A stretch of 40,768 bases of DNA from an uncultured Ruminococcus sp. (GCA_902774325.1 CACYIC010000007.1:1-40768); one strand, 5' to 3'; positions 1 through 6,495 are shown, counted from the first letter of the stretch. Numbers and translations: made by a program. The notes: generated from the letters alone by a model not told the origin.

Positions 1-162
1 GTAGGTGTAATCCTTGTTCTGAACGACCGTTAGATTCTGCAGGATCCCTGTTGTCCGGATACTCTCTGCAAGCTCCGTCAGATCACCCAGATCCTTGCGA
101 GGGTTCTGTGGGTGAGGGGAGATACTTATCAATGGTATCTCCACAAGGTTTGTGTTCTTCAT
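1..162 (-). CDS. ParB-like N-terminal domain protein, truncated by the window edge
   Basis: The first 54 codons of a minus-strand gene are present and the rest lies outside the window. The peptide opens MKNTNLVEIPLISISPHPQN and continues with an RKDLGDLTELAESIRTTGILQNLTVVQ-type stretch split here only for length. This is the usual beginning of ParB/Spo0J nuclease-like domains (I..I..NP.NPR…. L.ELA.SI...GILQ). An AAAGGA-type ribosome-binding site precedes the ATG. Proteins of this kind are common on prophages, plasmids and integrative elements, where they act in partitioning or as DNA-binding nucleases. The neighbouring small ORFs and Xre repressor fit a mobile element. Without the C-terminal half I cannot separate a true partition ParB from a ParB-domain nuclease. 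Confidence 0.8.
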   Translation of the reverse strand, partial: MKNTNLVEIPLISISPHPQNPRKDLGDLTELAESIRTTGILQNLTVVQNKDYTY

Positions 163-200
163 GGTGTTTAAATTCCTTTCTAATATATATTGGTATAAGA

Positions 201-240
201 AGCGCCCCTCTACCGTAGCACGGGTTGGTTTTGGGGCGCT
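201..240 (-). terminator. hairpin with perfect 8-bp GC stem, possible terminator
   Basis: AGCGCCCC at 201-208 pairs perfectly with GGGGCGCT at 233-240. On the minus strand it is followed by TCTTAT, a weak U-tract. It lies between the small-ORF operon and the ParB-like gene, so it may end the small-ORF transcript or sit in the ParB leader. Confidence 0.5.
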
Positions 241-358
241 ATAATGCAAGCAAAACAAAATATTAAATTATTAAGAAAAAAGGAAAACTTATCAGAAATC
301 GTTGAAATTGTGTGTTTGATGATGTATAATCATCTATATAAATCCGTGCCTTTATACC

Positions 359-472
359 TTATTCGTCTATCTCAAGACATTTCTTGACGATGCGGTAGAA
401 TACATAAACGGCTGTTGCGAACAATACGAACGAGCCGCCGGAACCGACGTCGACGCCTTCCCAAAAGTTCAC
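359..472 (-). CDS. 37-aa putative single-pass membrane peptide (GTG start)
   Basis: This short ORF starts with GTG at 472-470, overlapping the TGA of the upstream ORF in a GTGA junction, with GGAGG about 6 nt upstream. It encodes about 37 residues beginning MNFWEGVDVGSGGSF. A hydrophobic stretch (residues about 14-26, FVLFATAVYVFYR) could cross the membrane, and the C-terminus is charged (KKCLEIDE). The coupling and Shine-Dalgarno sequence are the main reasons to call it real. I recognise no family. It lies in the same operon as the 69-aa ORF, in a region that looks like a mobile-element edge. Confidence 0.55.
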   Translation of the reverse strand: MNFWEGVDVGSGGSFVLFATAVYVFYRIVKKCLEIDE

Positions 473-678
473 GACATTGCCTCCTCTACCATCTGAGCGC
501 GCCAATCGCAGTATTCCTGCTCCAAGCCGCTGTCCTTCAGAAATTGATAAAACTCTTCGTACTGCGCCTTGGCTTTGAGTTTGTCCTCTTCGGAACGGTA
601 TTCGTTCTCTTCCCATCTAACACACTGCCTGAAAAGGCGGTAGGTTCTCTGGAAGAGCTGCAGTTTAAGTTTCTTCAT
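469..678 (-). CDS. 69-aa hypothetical protein, first gene of a repressor-controlled small operon
   Basis: The start chosen is the ATG at 678, preceded by AAAGGAGAG; the longer reading frame upstream has no ribosome-binding site and runs through the promoter. The product begins MKKLKLQLFQRTYRLFRQC. It is highly charged and probably helical (EENEYRSEEDKLKAKAQYEEFYQFLKDSG). No transmembrane segment or known domain is visible. A near-consensus promoter with a palindromic operator between -35 and -10 lies just upstream, so the gene is likely repressed by the divergent Xre protein. The function is unknown. Confidence 0.65.
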   Translation of the reverse strand: MKKLKLQLFQRTYRLFRQCVRWEENEYRSEEDKLKAKAQYEEFYQFLKDSGLEQEYCDWRAQMVEEAMS

Positions 679-712
679 GTTTAACTCTCCTTTATGTTTA
701 TTACTTGATAAT

Positions 713-741
713 ATTATAATCCTAAAAAAATAGGATTTCAA
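713..741 (-). promoter_or_regulatory. promoter of the small-ORF operon
   Basis: On the minus strand, TTGAAA (741-736), a 17-bp spacer and TATAAT (718-713) form a near-consensus sigma-A promoter. The palindrome at 718-737 fills the spacer, so bound repressor would exclude RNA polymerase. Confidence 0.75.
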
Positions 742-807
742 GACATATTCCTAACATTTTAGGATTTCTAACTTTTCAACAAATTGTAATCCTATTTTTT
801 GGTGATT
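718..807. promoter_or_regulatory. three 20-bp operators (7-6-7 palindromes) in a divergent control region
   Basis: Three copies share half-sites AATCCTA and TAGGATT separated by 6 bp. O1 at 718-737 is a perfect palindrome. O2 at 747-766 has ATTCCTA and TAGGATT. O3 at 788-807 has AATCCTA and a degenerate GGTGATT. O1 overlaps the minus-strand promoter; O3 lies just upstream of the xre start codon. The arrangement resembles phage and ICE repressor switches with graded operators. Confidence 0.75.
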
Positions 808-823
808 CTTAACAGGTGATATT

Positions 824-1174
824 ATGATTTTCTGGGAACGCTTCTATCAACTATGCAAAGAAAAAGGCACTAAACCTAATCCGGTATGCGAAGAATTAGG
901 CTTTTCCAATGCAACAGCAACACATTGGAAAAACGGGCAGTTGCCCGGATTAGCTTCACTTGAAAAAATTGCTGACTATTTTAATGTATCAGTTGACTAT
1001 CTTAGGGGAAAATCAGACATAAAAAAAGAGCAGGCAGCCCTGGATGGACTACCTGCGTCTGATGAGCTGAAAAAGCTGCTTGAGGAAAGCTCTACCCTTT
1101 CTGAGGAAGAAGTTCGGAAGGTTCGCGAGTACGTTGAGTTTTTAAAATATAAGCAAACTCAAAACTTTTCTTAA
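824..1174 (+). CDS. Xre/CI-type helix-turn-helix repressor
   Basis: The 116-aa protein has an N-terminal HTH_XRE domain at residues about 5-60: FYQLCKEKGTKPNPVCEELG, then a recognition helix near SNATATHWKNG, then SLEKIADYFNVSVDYLRG. The second half is helical and acidic (SEEEVRKVREYVEFLK), plausibly for dimerisation. The start ATG has AGGTGAT upstream. It is transcribed divergently from the two small ORFs across a region with three related palindromes, so it very likely binds these and represses both itself and its neighbours. Length and layout match prophage or conjugative-element repressors without a LexA-type autocleavage domain. Confidence 0.9.
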   Translation: MIFWERFYQLCKEKGTKPNPVCEELGFSNATATHWKNGQLPGLASLEKIADYFNVSVDYLRGKSDIKKEQAALDGLPASDELKKLLEESSTLSEEEVRKVREYVEFLKYKQTQNFS

Positions 1175-1312
1175 TCTGATCTGAACGTAAAGAATTCAAA
1201 AAATAAGTCCAAAAATACAAACTATCAAACATATGCAAAATATATATATGGGCTTGTATATGGGCTTATTGATATTTTGTAACAATAATCTAATCGTGCA
1301 AATTAGGTCTGC

Positions 1313-1337
1313 TTTACTTTACTTTGCTTTACGTTAC
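1313..1337. repeat. five tandem copies of a TTTAC pentamer in an AT-rich gap
   Basis: The sequence is TTTAC, TTTAC, TTTGC, TTTAC, GTTAC in direct succession. The surrounding gap, 1175-1405, is AT-rich and also holds two TATATGGGCTT direct repeats near 1245-1268. I see no gene in it. It separates mobile-element-like genes from chromosomal ones. Confidence 0.6.
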
Positions 1338-1405
1338 TCTATGTCAGTATGCTAAAAATTTATGGAGTCATGGAATGGGAATAGCATGATGAAGGAGGCT
1401 GCGAA

Positions 1406-2320
1406 ATGAAAATACTGATTACGGGTGGAACAACGTTTGTGAGCAAATACTGCGCCGAGCATTTTGCCGCGAAAGGCGATGATGTGACCGTTATTAATCG
1501 CGGGAGCAGATCTCAGGTTGAAAATGTGACTCTTATCCGCCGCGACAGAACAAGCTTGGGCGATTGTCTCAGGGGCGAGCGCTTTGACGTAATCCTCGAT
1601 ATAACCGCATATACAGAGGAGCATATAAAAGCGCTTGTTGAATCCGGCGTATTATTTGACGATTATATCTTTATCAGTTCCAGCGCCGTATATCCCGAAA
1701 CAAATCAGCAGCCGTTTACCGAGAATCAATGCTGCGGTTACAACTTTGTTTGGGGCGATTACGGAATGAACAAGCTGAAAGCGGAGAGCTATCTGCGGGC
1801 TAATGTTTCACGCGCCTATATCCTGCGCCCTCCGTACTTTTACGGAAAATATGAGAATCTCTACCGAGAGGCTTATCCCTTCGACTGCGCTATGCAAAAC
1901 CGATCGTTTTATATCCCCGGAGATGGAGAGATGAAGCTCCAATTCTTTAACGCTTCCGATCTCTGCCGATTTATTGAGATACTGCTGGAAAAGCGCCCGG
2001 AGGAGCATATTTATAACGTCGGAAACAGAGCGACCGTCACGGTCAGGGAATGGGTCGAGCTTTGCTATAAAGCAGCGGGAAAGACCGCGCGGATGATTGG
2101 CGTTGACAAATCCGTTCCTCAGCGGGAATATTTCTGCTTCTACGATTATGAGTATGAGCTCGACGTGAGCCGACAGAGCCGCCTGATGCCGGAGACGATT
2201 CCGCTTGAACAGGGCTTGAAAGAGGAGTTCGAGTGGTACAAAAACAACCTCGACAGCGTTTATTACCGAAAACCGTATCTGGATTATATTGAAAAAAATA
2301 TAAGTACAACCACAGAATAA
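1406..2320 (+). CDS. NAD(P)-dependent epimerase/dehydratase (extended SDR family)
   Basis: The 304-aa protein begins MKILITGGTTFVSKY, a TGGxxFxS variant of the Rossmann nucleotide-binding loop (residues 6-13). A serine cluster (SSSAVYP, 91-97) and the YxxxK catalytic pair (Y119, K123 in WGDYGMNKLKAE) follow, as in extended short-chain dehydrogenases acting on sugar nucleotides. Substrate-side motifs such as ILRPPYFYG and the INVGN-like YNVGN are typical of UDP/dTDP-sugar 4-epimerase-like enzymes. AAGGAGG precedes the ATG. The gene stands alone and ends at a hairpin terminator, so its substrate cannot be inferred from context. Confidence 0.88.
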   Translation: MKILITGGTTFVSKYCAEHFAAKGDDVTVINRGSRSQVENVTLIRRDRTSLGDCLRGERFDVILDITAYTEEHIKALVESGVLFDDYIFISSSAVYPETNQQPFTENQCCGYNFVWGDYGMNKLKAESYLRANVSRAYILRPPYFYGKYENLYREAYPFDCAMQNRSFYIPGDGEMKLQFFNASDLCRFIEILLEKRPEEHIYNVGNRATVTVREWVELCYKAAGKTARMIGVDKSVPQREYFCFYDYEYELDVSRQSRLMPETIPLEQGLKEEFEWYKNNLDSVYYRKPYLDYIEKNISTTTE

Positions 2321-2330
2321 ATGAAAAAAC

Positions 2331-2360
2331 GCCCTCGGCTGCTTGATCGCGGCTGAGGGC
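2331..2360. terminator. bidirectional terminator between epimerase and DUF4250 genes
   Basis: GCCCTCGGC at 2331-2339 pairs, with one G-U, with GCTGAGGGC at 2352-2360. AAAAAA lies on one side and TGTTTT on the other, serving two convergent genes. Confidence 0.75.
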
Positions 2361-2365
2361 TGTTT

Positions 2366-2539
2366 TCAAATGAATCTGTTTAGCTCCTTGCTGTATTCGT
2401 AATCGATCGATTTTAATTTTTCAACAAGAGCCGATCTGTCGATTTCCAGATCGTCGCACAGCGCGTCCAGATCGGGATAGAAATCTCTCAGCTTTGTGTT
2501 GATATATGACAGCAGTATCATCGGGTCGTTTGGGATCAT
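2366..2539 (-). CDS. DUF4250 family small protein
   Basis: A 57-aa ORF starts at the ATG at 2539 with AAGGAG upstream. It begins MIPNDPMILLSYINTKLRDF and goes on through a short helical segment (DALCDDLEIDRSALVEKLKSI) to YEYSKELNRFI. The opening (I/L)PNDPxxLLSxxNxKLRD and the size match the DUF4250 family, common in gut Clostridia and Bacteroides, of unknown function. The helical middle resembles a small DNA- or protein-binding helix pair, but that is only an impression. It has its own promoter and terminator. Confidence 0.85.
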   Translation of the reverse strand: MIPNDPMILLSYINTKLRDFYPDLDALCDDLEIDRSALVEKLKSIDYEYSKELNRFI

Positions 2540-2598
2540 AGTAAATTCTCCTTATTCTGTGAGGTAATGCCGCAAAAGGATCGCGCGGCGCTGAATTG

Positions 2599-2627
2599 AT
2601 TATATCAGAAAACAAAAGCGGTGTCTA
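2599..2627 (-). promoter_or_regulatory. promoter of the DUF4250 gene
   Basis: Minus-strand TAGACA (2627-2622), 17-bp spacer, TATAAT (2604-2599), followed by a leader of about 55 nt. Confidence 0.65.
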
Positions 2628-2661
2628 TTGTGTTTTTTATCTGAAAATTTGGCGAATTCTG

Positions 2662-2690
2662 TTGTAATATTTCTCCGTAAGTGGTAAAAT
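2662..2690 (+). promoter_or_regulatory. promoter of the small alarmone synthetase gene
   Basis: TTGTAA (2662-2667), 17-bp spacer, TAAAAT (2685-2690) with TGG just before it, an extended -10. Confidence 0.6.
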
Positions 2691-2729
2691 CAAATTGAGA
2701 TAAACCACAATGAAAGGAGGTCAAGGACA

Positions 2730-3542
2730 ATGGCAGAAATAAACCTTGCAAAGCCTGCCAACCACCAGTCGCGCGATAAAGCGTATTCCGCCTCAACAGC
2801 TCTTTCCACCGACCTTGGAGTTGTTTCGGAGGAAATGGCTATGGCGGTTTTTAATCAGACGAAAGAACTTATGGGCGCGGTAGTCGGCTACAAGGAGCTC
2901 ATGATGATGTACACCTGCGCGATCAAGGAGGTCAGAACGAAGTTCGAGGTGCTGAATACCGAGTTTAATGTGCGCTATCAGAGGAATCCCATCAGTTCTA
3001 TCAGCACAAGATTAAAACGCACCTCAAGCATAGTTGAGAAGCTCTCCGCGAGGGGAAAAAGCTTTTCTATTGAAAATATTGAAAGCGAGCTGAGCGACGT
3101 TGCGGGAATCAGAGTTATCTGCACATATATCGACGATATCTACAAAATCGCAGAAGCTTTTTCTAAGCAGGACGATATCAAAGTGCTGGCGCGCAAGGAC
3201 TATATCGCGAATCCCAAGCCCAACGGCTACAGAAGTCTGCATCTGATCGTTGAAATTCCGGTCTTTTTTGCGGAAATGACCAAGCCGATGCGAGTTGAGG
3301 TCCAAATCCGTACCATGGCAATGGATTTCTGGGCAAGCCTTGAGCATCAGCTTAAATACAAGCAGGAGATCCCGGATCAGTCCGATATCGTAAAAGAGCT
3401 CACCGAATGCGCCGAGTCGATCGCCGCCAATGATTTGAAAATGCTTGAGATCAGAAGGCGCATCGAGGATATGACCGATACGCCGTCCGAGGACGACATC
3501 CTGATCGAGAAGATCAGCAGGCTTGACTTTAAAATGGAATAA
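2730..3542 (+). CDS. relQ: small alarmone synthetase, RelQ-type (p)ppGpp synthetase
   Basis: The 270-aa protein carries only the RelA/SpoT synthetase domain, with no HD hydrolase, TGS or ACT domain. It should transfer pyrophosphate from ATP to GDP or GTP as a stress alarmone synthase. Visible motifs are SDVAGIRV (122-129), the G-loop-like NPKPNGYRSLH (161-171) and EVQIRTMAMDFWASLEHQLKYK (190-211), the family signatures. B. subtilis RelQ is about 210 aa; this protein has an extra N-terminal tail of roughly 40 residues (MAEINLAKPANHQSRDK…). GAAAGGAGG precedes the ATG. It is monocistronic. RelQ is favoured over RelP because of the motif spacing and acidic C-terminal helix. Confidence 0.85.
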   Translation: MAEINLAKPANHQSRDKAYSASTALSTDLGVVSEEMAMAVFNQTKELMGAVVGYKELMMMYTCAIKEVRTKFEVLNTEFNVRYQRNPISSISTRLKRTSSIVEKLSARGKSFSIENIESELSDVAGIRVICTYIDDIYKIAEAFSKQDDIKVLARKDYIANPKPNGYRSLHLIVEIPVFFAEMTKPMRVEVQIRTMAMDFWASLEHQLKYKQEIPDQSDIVKELTECAESIAANDLKMLEIRRRIEDMTDTPSEDDILIEKISRLDFKME

Positions 3543-3562
3543 TACTAAATGATCATATATCA

Positions 3563-3590
3563 GCCTCTGCCGCTCGGCAGGGGCTTTTTT
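3563..3590 (+). terminator. intrinsic terminator of relQ
   Basis: A GC-rich hairpin (3563-3584, GCCTCTGCCG pairing with CGGCAGGGGC) is followed by six T. Confidence 0.85.
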
Positions 3591-3652
3591 CTATGACAAA
3601 GAACAGAGAAGAGGAAGGAGGTCAGAAAGCCGGCTTGTACTTCGCTCCTGCG

Positions 3653-3871
3653 TCAGCGGTCGGCGTTGACGAATTTTTCGATCCCGAGGATATAATCAGC
3701 CGAAACGCGGTAAAGACAGCAGAGCGCGATCAAGTGCTTGATCGGCAGCTCGCGCTTGCCGCTTTCGTATTTGCTGTATTGCTCCTGCCTTGTATGCAGA
3801 ATGAAAGCTATCTGCTCCTGCGTGTAGCCGTTTTTGATTCGCAGCTCCTTTAATCGCTTTTGATAATCCAT
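3653..3871 (-). CDS. Xre-family transcriptional regulator, HTH only
   Basis: About 72 aa, almost entirely one HTH_XRE domain: MDYQKRLKELRIKNGYTQEQ, then IAFILHTRQEQYSKYESGKR and ELPIKHLIALCCLYRVSADYILG. I chose the second ATG (3871), which has GGGTG about 7 nt upstream; an in-frame ATG lies three codons earlier. Such single-domain proteins repress their own promoter or work with a partner. No toxin or partner gene is adjacent. Upstream lie four heptamers related to ATGTTGA over its presumed promoter, suggesting autoregulation. Confidence 0.85.
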   Translation of the reverse strand: MDYQKRLKELRIKNGYTQEQIAFILHTRQEQYSKYESGKRELPIKHLIALCCLYRVSADYILGIEKFVNADR

Positions 3872-3917
3872 AAAAAACACCCGATTTCAAAATAATACTA
3901 TCTGTATAATTACAGTT

Positions 3918-3983
3918 TCAACATTATTATAACATGTTGATATGTCTAAATGCAACTAAAATTTATGTTGAACTTCATGTTGA
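3918..3983 (-). promoter_or_regulatory. xre promoter with four ATGTTGA heptamer sites
   Basis: TCAACAT at 3918-3924 and ATGTTGA at 3934-3940 form an inverted pair; ATGTTGA recurs at 3965-3971 and 3977-3983 as direct repeats. A minus-strand promoter, TTGCAT (3955-3950), 18 bp, TATAAT (3931-3926), lies inside this array, so the HTH protein encoded just downstream is the obvious candidate ligand. Confidence 0.6.
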
Positions 3984-4166
3984 TAACACTGAAACGAATT
4001 ATACAAAACACAAATTCCTTGTGGAAAGTACGATAACAGGCACAATGAAGTGGTGAAATCCTGTAAAATATCCACTGTCAGAGTGCAAAAATGAGCTTTT
4101 TGCCTCGAAAAAACCTTACAATTTGCATAAAATATGAAGCCTTATGAAAAAATCCTGCAAAACCTA

Positions 4167-4195
4167 TTGCATTTTTTTCCGAATTATAGTATTAT
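4167..4195 (+). promoter_or_regulatory. gdhA promoter
   Basis: TTGCAT (4167-4172), 17-bp spacer, TATTAT (4190-4195). AATCCTGCAA at 4151-4160, just upstream, is an exact inverted copy of TTGCAGGATT at 4229-4238 downstream of the start site. Confidence 0.65.
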
Positions 4196-4202
4196 ATAAA
4201 AC

Positions 4203-4252
4203 GTTGGTGAAAGAAAGATTTCGCGCTCTTGCAGGATTCTTTCTTTTTCAAC
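4203..4252 (+). other. 5' stem-loop in the gdhA leader
   Basis: AAAGAAAGA (4210-4218) pairs with TCTTTCTTT (4238-4246), extended by GTTG (4203-4206) with CAAC (4249-4252). It would form almost at the 5' end of the transcript, about 40 nt before the ribosome-binding site. A role in stability or regulation is possible but unproven. Confidence 0.45.
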
Positions 4253-4292
4253 TCCTAATCTTGTAATAATTTTAAGGAGGATTTTTTTTCAA

Positions 4293-5633
4293 ATGTCTTA
4301 TGTAAGTGAACAACTTGAAGCACTCAGAGCTAAGAATGCAAATCAGCCTGAGTTCCTTCAAACTGCAACAGAGGTTCTGACCTCTCTGGAGCCCGTATTT
4401 GACGCTAATCCGGAGTATGAGAAGAACGCTATCATCGAGAGGATCACCGAGCCCGAGAGACAGGTTATCTTCAGAGTTCCGTGGGTTGACGACAACGGTA
4501 AGGTTCAGGTTAACCGCGGCTTCCGCGTGCAGTTCAGCAGCGCGCTCGGACCCTACAAGGGTGGTCTCCGTTTTGATCCCTCTGTTAACATCAGCGTTAT
4601 CAAATTCCTCGGCTTTGAGCAGATCTTCAAGAACTCTCTTACCGGTCTTCCCATCGGCGGCGGCAAGGGCGGCGCTGATTTCAATCCCGTTGGCAAGTCC
4701 GACATGGAGATCATGCGTTTCTGCCAGTCCTTTATGACTGAGCTGTTCAGACATATCGGACCCAACACCGACGTTCCCGCCGGTGATATGGGTGTAGGCG
4801 GCAGAGAGATCGGCTACATGATGGGTCAGTACAAGAGAATCAGAGATTGCTATGACGGCACTCTCACAGGTAAGGGCACCGCTAACGGCGGTCTCGCGGG
4901 CAGAGCGGAAGCTACCGGCTACGGTATCGTATTCTACGCCAGAGAGATGCTCAAGCATTTCGGCGAGGAAATCAAGGGCAAAACTGTTGTTGTATCCGGT
5001 TTCGGTAACGTTACCTGGGGTACCGTTCAGAAGCTCGATCAGCTCGGCGCTAAGGTTATCACTATTTCCGGTCCCGACGGTTACATACTTGACGAGGACG
5101 GCGTAACAGGCGATAAGATCGATTATCTCCTTGAGCTCCGCGCTTCCGGCAAGAACATCTGCTCTCCTTATGCGGAGAAATATCCCAACGCCAAGTTCTT
5201 CAAGGGCGAGAAGCCCTGGGGCGTTAAGGCTGACCTCTATATTCCTTGCGCTACTCAGAATGAGATCCGCATAGACGACGCTAAGGCTATGGTTGCCAAC
5301 GGCACCAAGTTCCTCTGCGAGGGCTCGAATATGCCTACCACCAACGAGGCTATCGAGTATCTGCAGTCCAACGGCGTTGTTGTCGGTCCCTCCAAGGCTG
5401 CTAACGCCGGCGGCGTAGCTTGCTCCTGCATCGAGATGAGCCAGAATGCCGAGCACACCATCTTCACCGAAGAGGATGTTTACAAGAAGCTCGAGGCTAT
5501 CATGGTCAACATCTTCAAGCAGAGCGTTGCTGCCTGCGAGAAGTACAACCTCGGCGACAACCTCGTAGCAGGCGCTAACATCGCAGGCTTTGAGAGAGTT
5601 GCTCAGGCTATGCTCATTCAGGGTATTTGCTAA
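4293..5633 (+). CDS. gdhA: NADP-specific glutamate dehydrogenase
   Basis: The 446-aa protein has the size and motifs of the hexameric bacterial enzyme that aminates 2-oxoglutarate to glutamate. Key sites are K89 in PYKGGLRFDP, K113 in EQIFKNSL, the catalytic lysine K125 in IGGGKGGADFNP, and D165 in VPAGDMGVGGRE. The C-terminal Rossmann domain contains VVVSGFGNVTWG. The length and the GFGNV nucleotide loop match the NADP-linked assimilatory GdhA rather than the longer fermentative NAD type; the cofactor is inferred. AAGGAGGA precedes the ATG. Its codons lean to GGC, AAG and CTC, suggesting high expression. It has its own promoter, a structured leader and a strong terminator. Confidence 0.97.
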   Translation: MSYVSEQLEALRAKNANQPEFLQTATEVLTSLEPVFDANPEYEKNAIIERITEPERQVIFRVPWVDDNGKVQVNRGFRVQFSSALGPYKGGLRFDPSVNISVIKFLGFEQIFKNSLTGLPIGGGKGGADFNPVGKSDMEIMRFCQSFMTELFRHIGPNTDVPAGDMGVGGREIGYMMGQYKRIRDCYDGTLTGKGTANGGLAGRAEATGYGIVFYAREMLKHFGEEIKGKTVVVSGFGNVTWGTVQKLDQLGAKVITISGPDGYILDEDGVTGDKIDYLLELRASGKNICSPYAEKYPNAKFFKGEKPWGVKADLYIPCATQNEIRIDDAKAMVANGTKFLCEGSNMPTTNEAIEYLQSNGVVVGPSKAANAGGVACSCIEMSQNAEHTIFTEEDVYKKLEAIMVNIFKQSVAACEKYNLGDNLVAGANIAGFERVAQAMLIQGIC

Positions 5634-5668
5634 TCTGCTTTTTCTTCATAATTGTTACTCATAAAAAA

Positions 5669-5697
5669 AGCGTGCGCACTCTGTGCGTGCGCTTTTT
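5669..5697 (+). terminator. gdhA terminator
   Basis: An 11-bp stem with two G-U pairs (AGCGTGCGCAC at 5669-5679, GTGCGTGCGCT at 5683-5693) is followed by TTTTT and preceded by an A-run. Confidence 0.9.
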
Positions 5698-5704
5698 CTA
5701 ACTA

Positions 5705-5863
5705 ATACTATCTTCTAATAAAACACATTAACATCTGTCGCGTAAAATTCCGCATAGCTGCGTTGTCCTCCTTGACAGGCGCCAGCCTGTCTGCGTCGTC
5801 CGCCTTGCTCTGCGAAATTTTCCGCTGACATCTGTTTTAATGCGTTTTATCAGAAAATAGTAT
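5705..5863. repeat. 159-bp imperfect palindromic element (MITE-like or long stem-loop)
   Basis: The outer arms start ATACTAT at 5705 and end ATAGTAT at 5863, and match at 24 of 27 positions. Near the centre GACAGGC, GCCA, GCCTGTC forms a perfect apical hairpin (5774-5791). Two near-identical direct copies, TGCGTTGTCCTCCTTG (5759-5774) and TGCGTCGTCCGCCTTG (5792-5807), lie inside. No ORF fits. It looks like a mobilised or amplified intergenic palindrome. Confidence 0.7.
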
Positions 5864-5898
5864 AAAAGGCGCGCGTTGAAAAATACGTGCGCTTTTTT
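5864..5898. terminator. second GC-rich hairpin, similar to the gdhA terminator
   Basis: AAAAGGCGCGCGT pairs with ACGTGCGCTTTTTT with one bulge. It shares the GTGCGCTTTTT ending with the gdhA terminator on the other side of the palindromic element. Confidence 0.5.
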
Positions 5899-5899
5899 C

Positions 5900-5928
5900 T
5901 TGCATTTTTTTGTTTTATGACTTATAAT
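5900..5928 (+). promoter_or_regulatory. nitroreductase promoter
   Basis: TTGCAT (5900-5905), 17-bp spacer, TATAAT (5923-5928). The -35 is the same as that proposed for gdhA. Confidence 0.7.
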
Positions 5929-5973
5929 TTATTCGTAAATGTTATTAATACAAAATAATCAGGAGGTTAAGAT

Positions 5974-6495
5974 ATGACTGACTTTTTAGAGCTCGCGCAC
6001 GACAGGTATTCAGCCCGTAAATTCAAAAGCGGTGAGATCCCGGAGGCGGATATAGAAAAAATCATCGAAGCAGGGCTTTGTGCTCCTACGGCGGTTAATT
6101 TCCAGCCGATCAAGCTTTGGGTATTCAAGAGCAGGAAGGCGAGGGAGAAGCTGCTGTCCTGCACCAAGATGAAGTTTATAGAGCCCGCGCCGGTTATCAT
6201 TGCCGTCGGCTCAAAAGCTGAACAGGCATGGGTAAGACCTTACGATCAGAAAAACTTCGGAGATGTTGACGCGTCTATTGTGGCAACCCAAATCATGCTT
6301 GAGATCCACGATTTGGGTTACGGTTCAACATGGATTGGACATTTTGACGCGAATACGCTCAAGGAGCTGTTTCCCGAAATGAAGGATTATGAAATGATCG
6401 CGCTGCTGCCTGTGGGAATAATCGCCGACGACTGTGCGCCTTCCGATAGGCATGAAAAGCGCAAAAGCTATGATGAATTGGTTGAGGAATTATAA
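5974..6495 (+). CDS. nitroreductase-family flavoprotein
   Basis: The 173-aa protein starts MTDFLELAHDRYSARKFKSG, where R-x-S-x-R is the classical FMN-phosphate-binding start of the nitroreductase fold. APTAVNFQPIKLWVF (residues about 37-51) is the second flavin-contact region, and LGYGSTWIGHFD and ALLPVGI match the C-terminal part of the fold. It is at the short end of the family, which uses NAD(P)H and FMN to reduce nitroaromatics, quinones or flavins. AGGAGG precedes the start. A GNAT gene follows 33 nt downstream and may be co-transcribed. The physiological substrate cannot be read from the sequence. Confidence 0.9.
   Translation: MTDFLELAHDRYSARKFKSGEIPEADIEKIIEAGLCAPTAVNFQPIKLWVFKSRKAREKLLSCTKMKFIEPAPVIIAVGSKAEQAWVRPYDQKNFGDVDASIVATQIMLEIHDLGYGSTWIGHFDANTLKELFPEMKDYEMIALLPVGIIADDCAPSDRHEKRKSYDELVEEL

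Noticed and set aside
3593-3853. 86-codon plus-strand frame after relQ
   Set aside because: It starts beyond the relQ terminator and is antisense to a clear HTH protein.
4272-5456. 394-codon open frame on the minus strand across gdhA
   Set aside because: It is a shadow of gdhA caused by biased codon use; it has no ribosome-binding site and no recognisable protein features, while the plus strand is a perfect GdhA.
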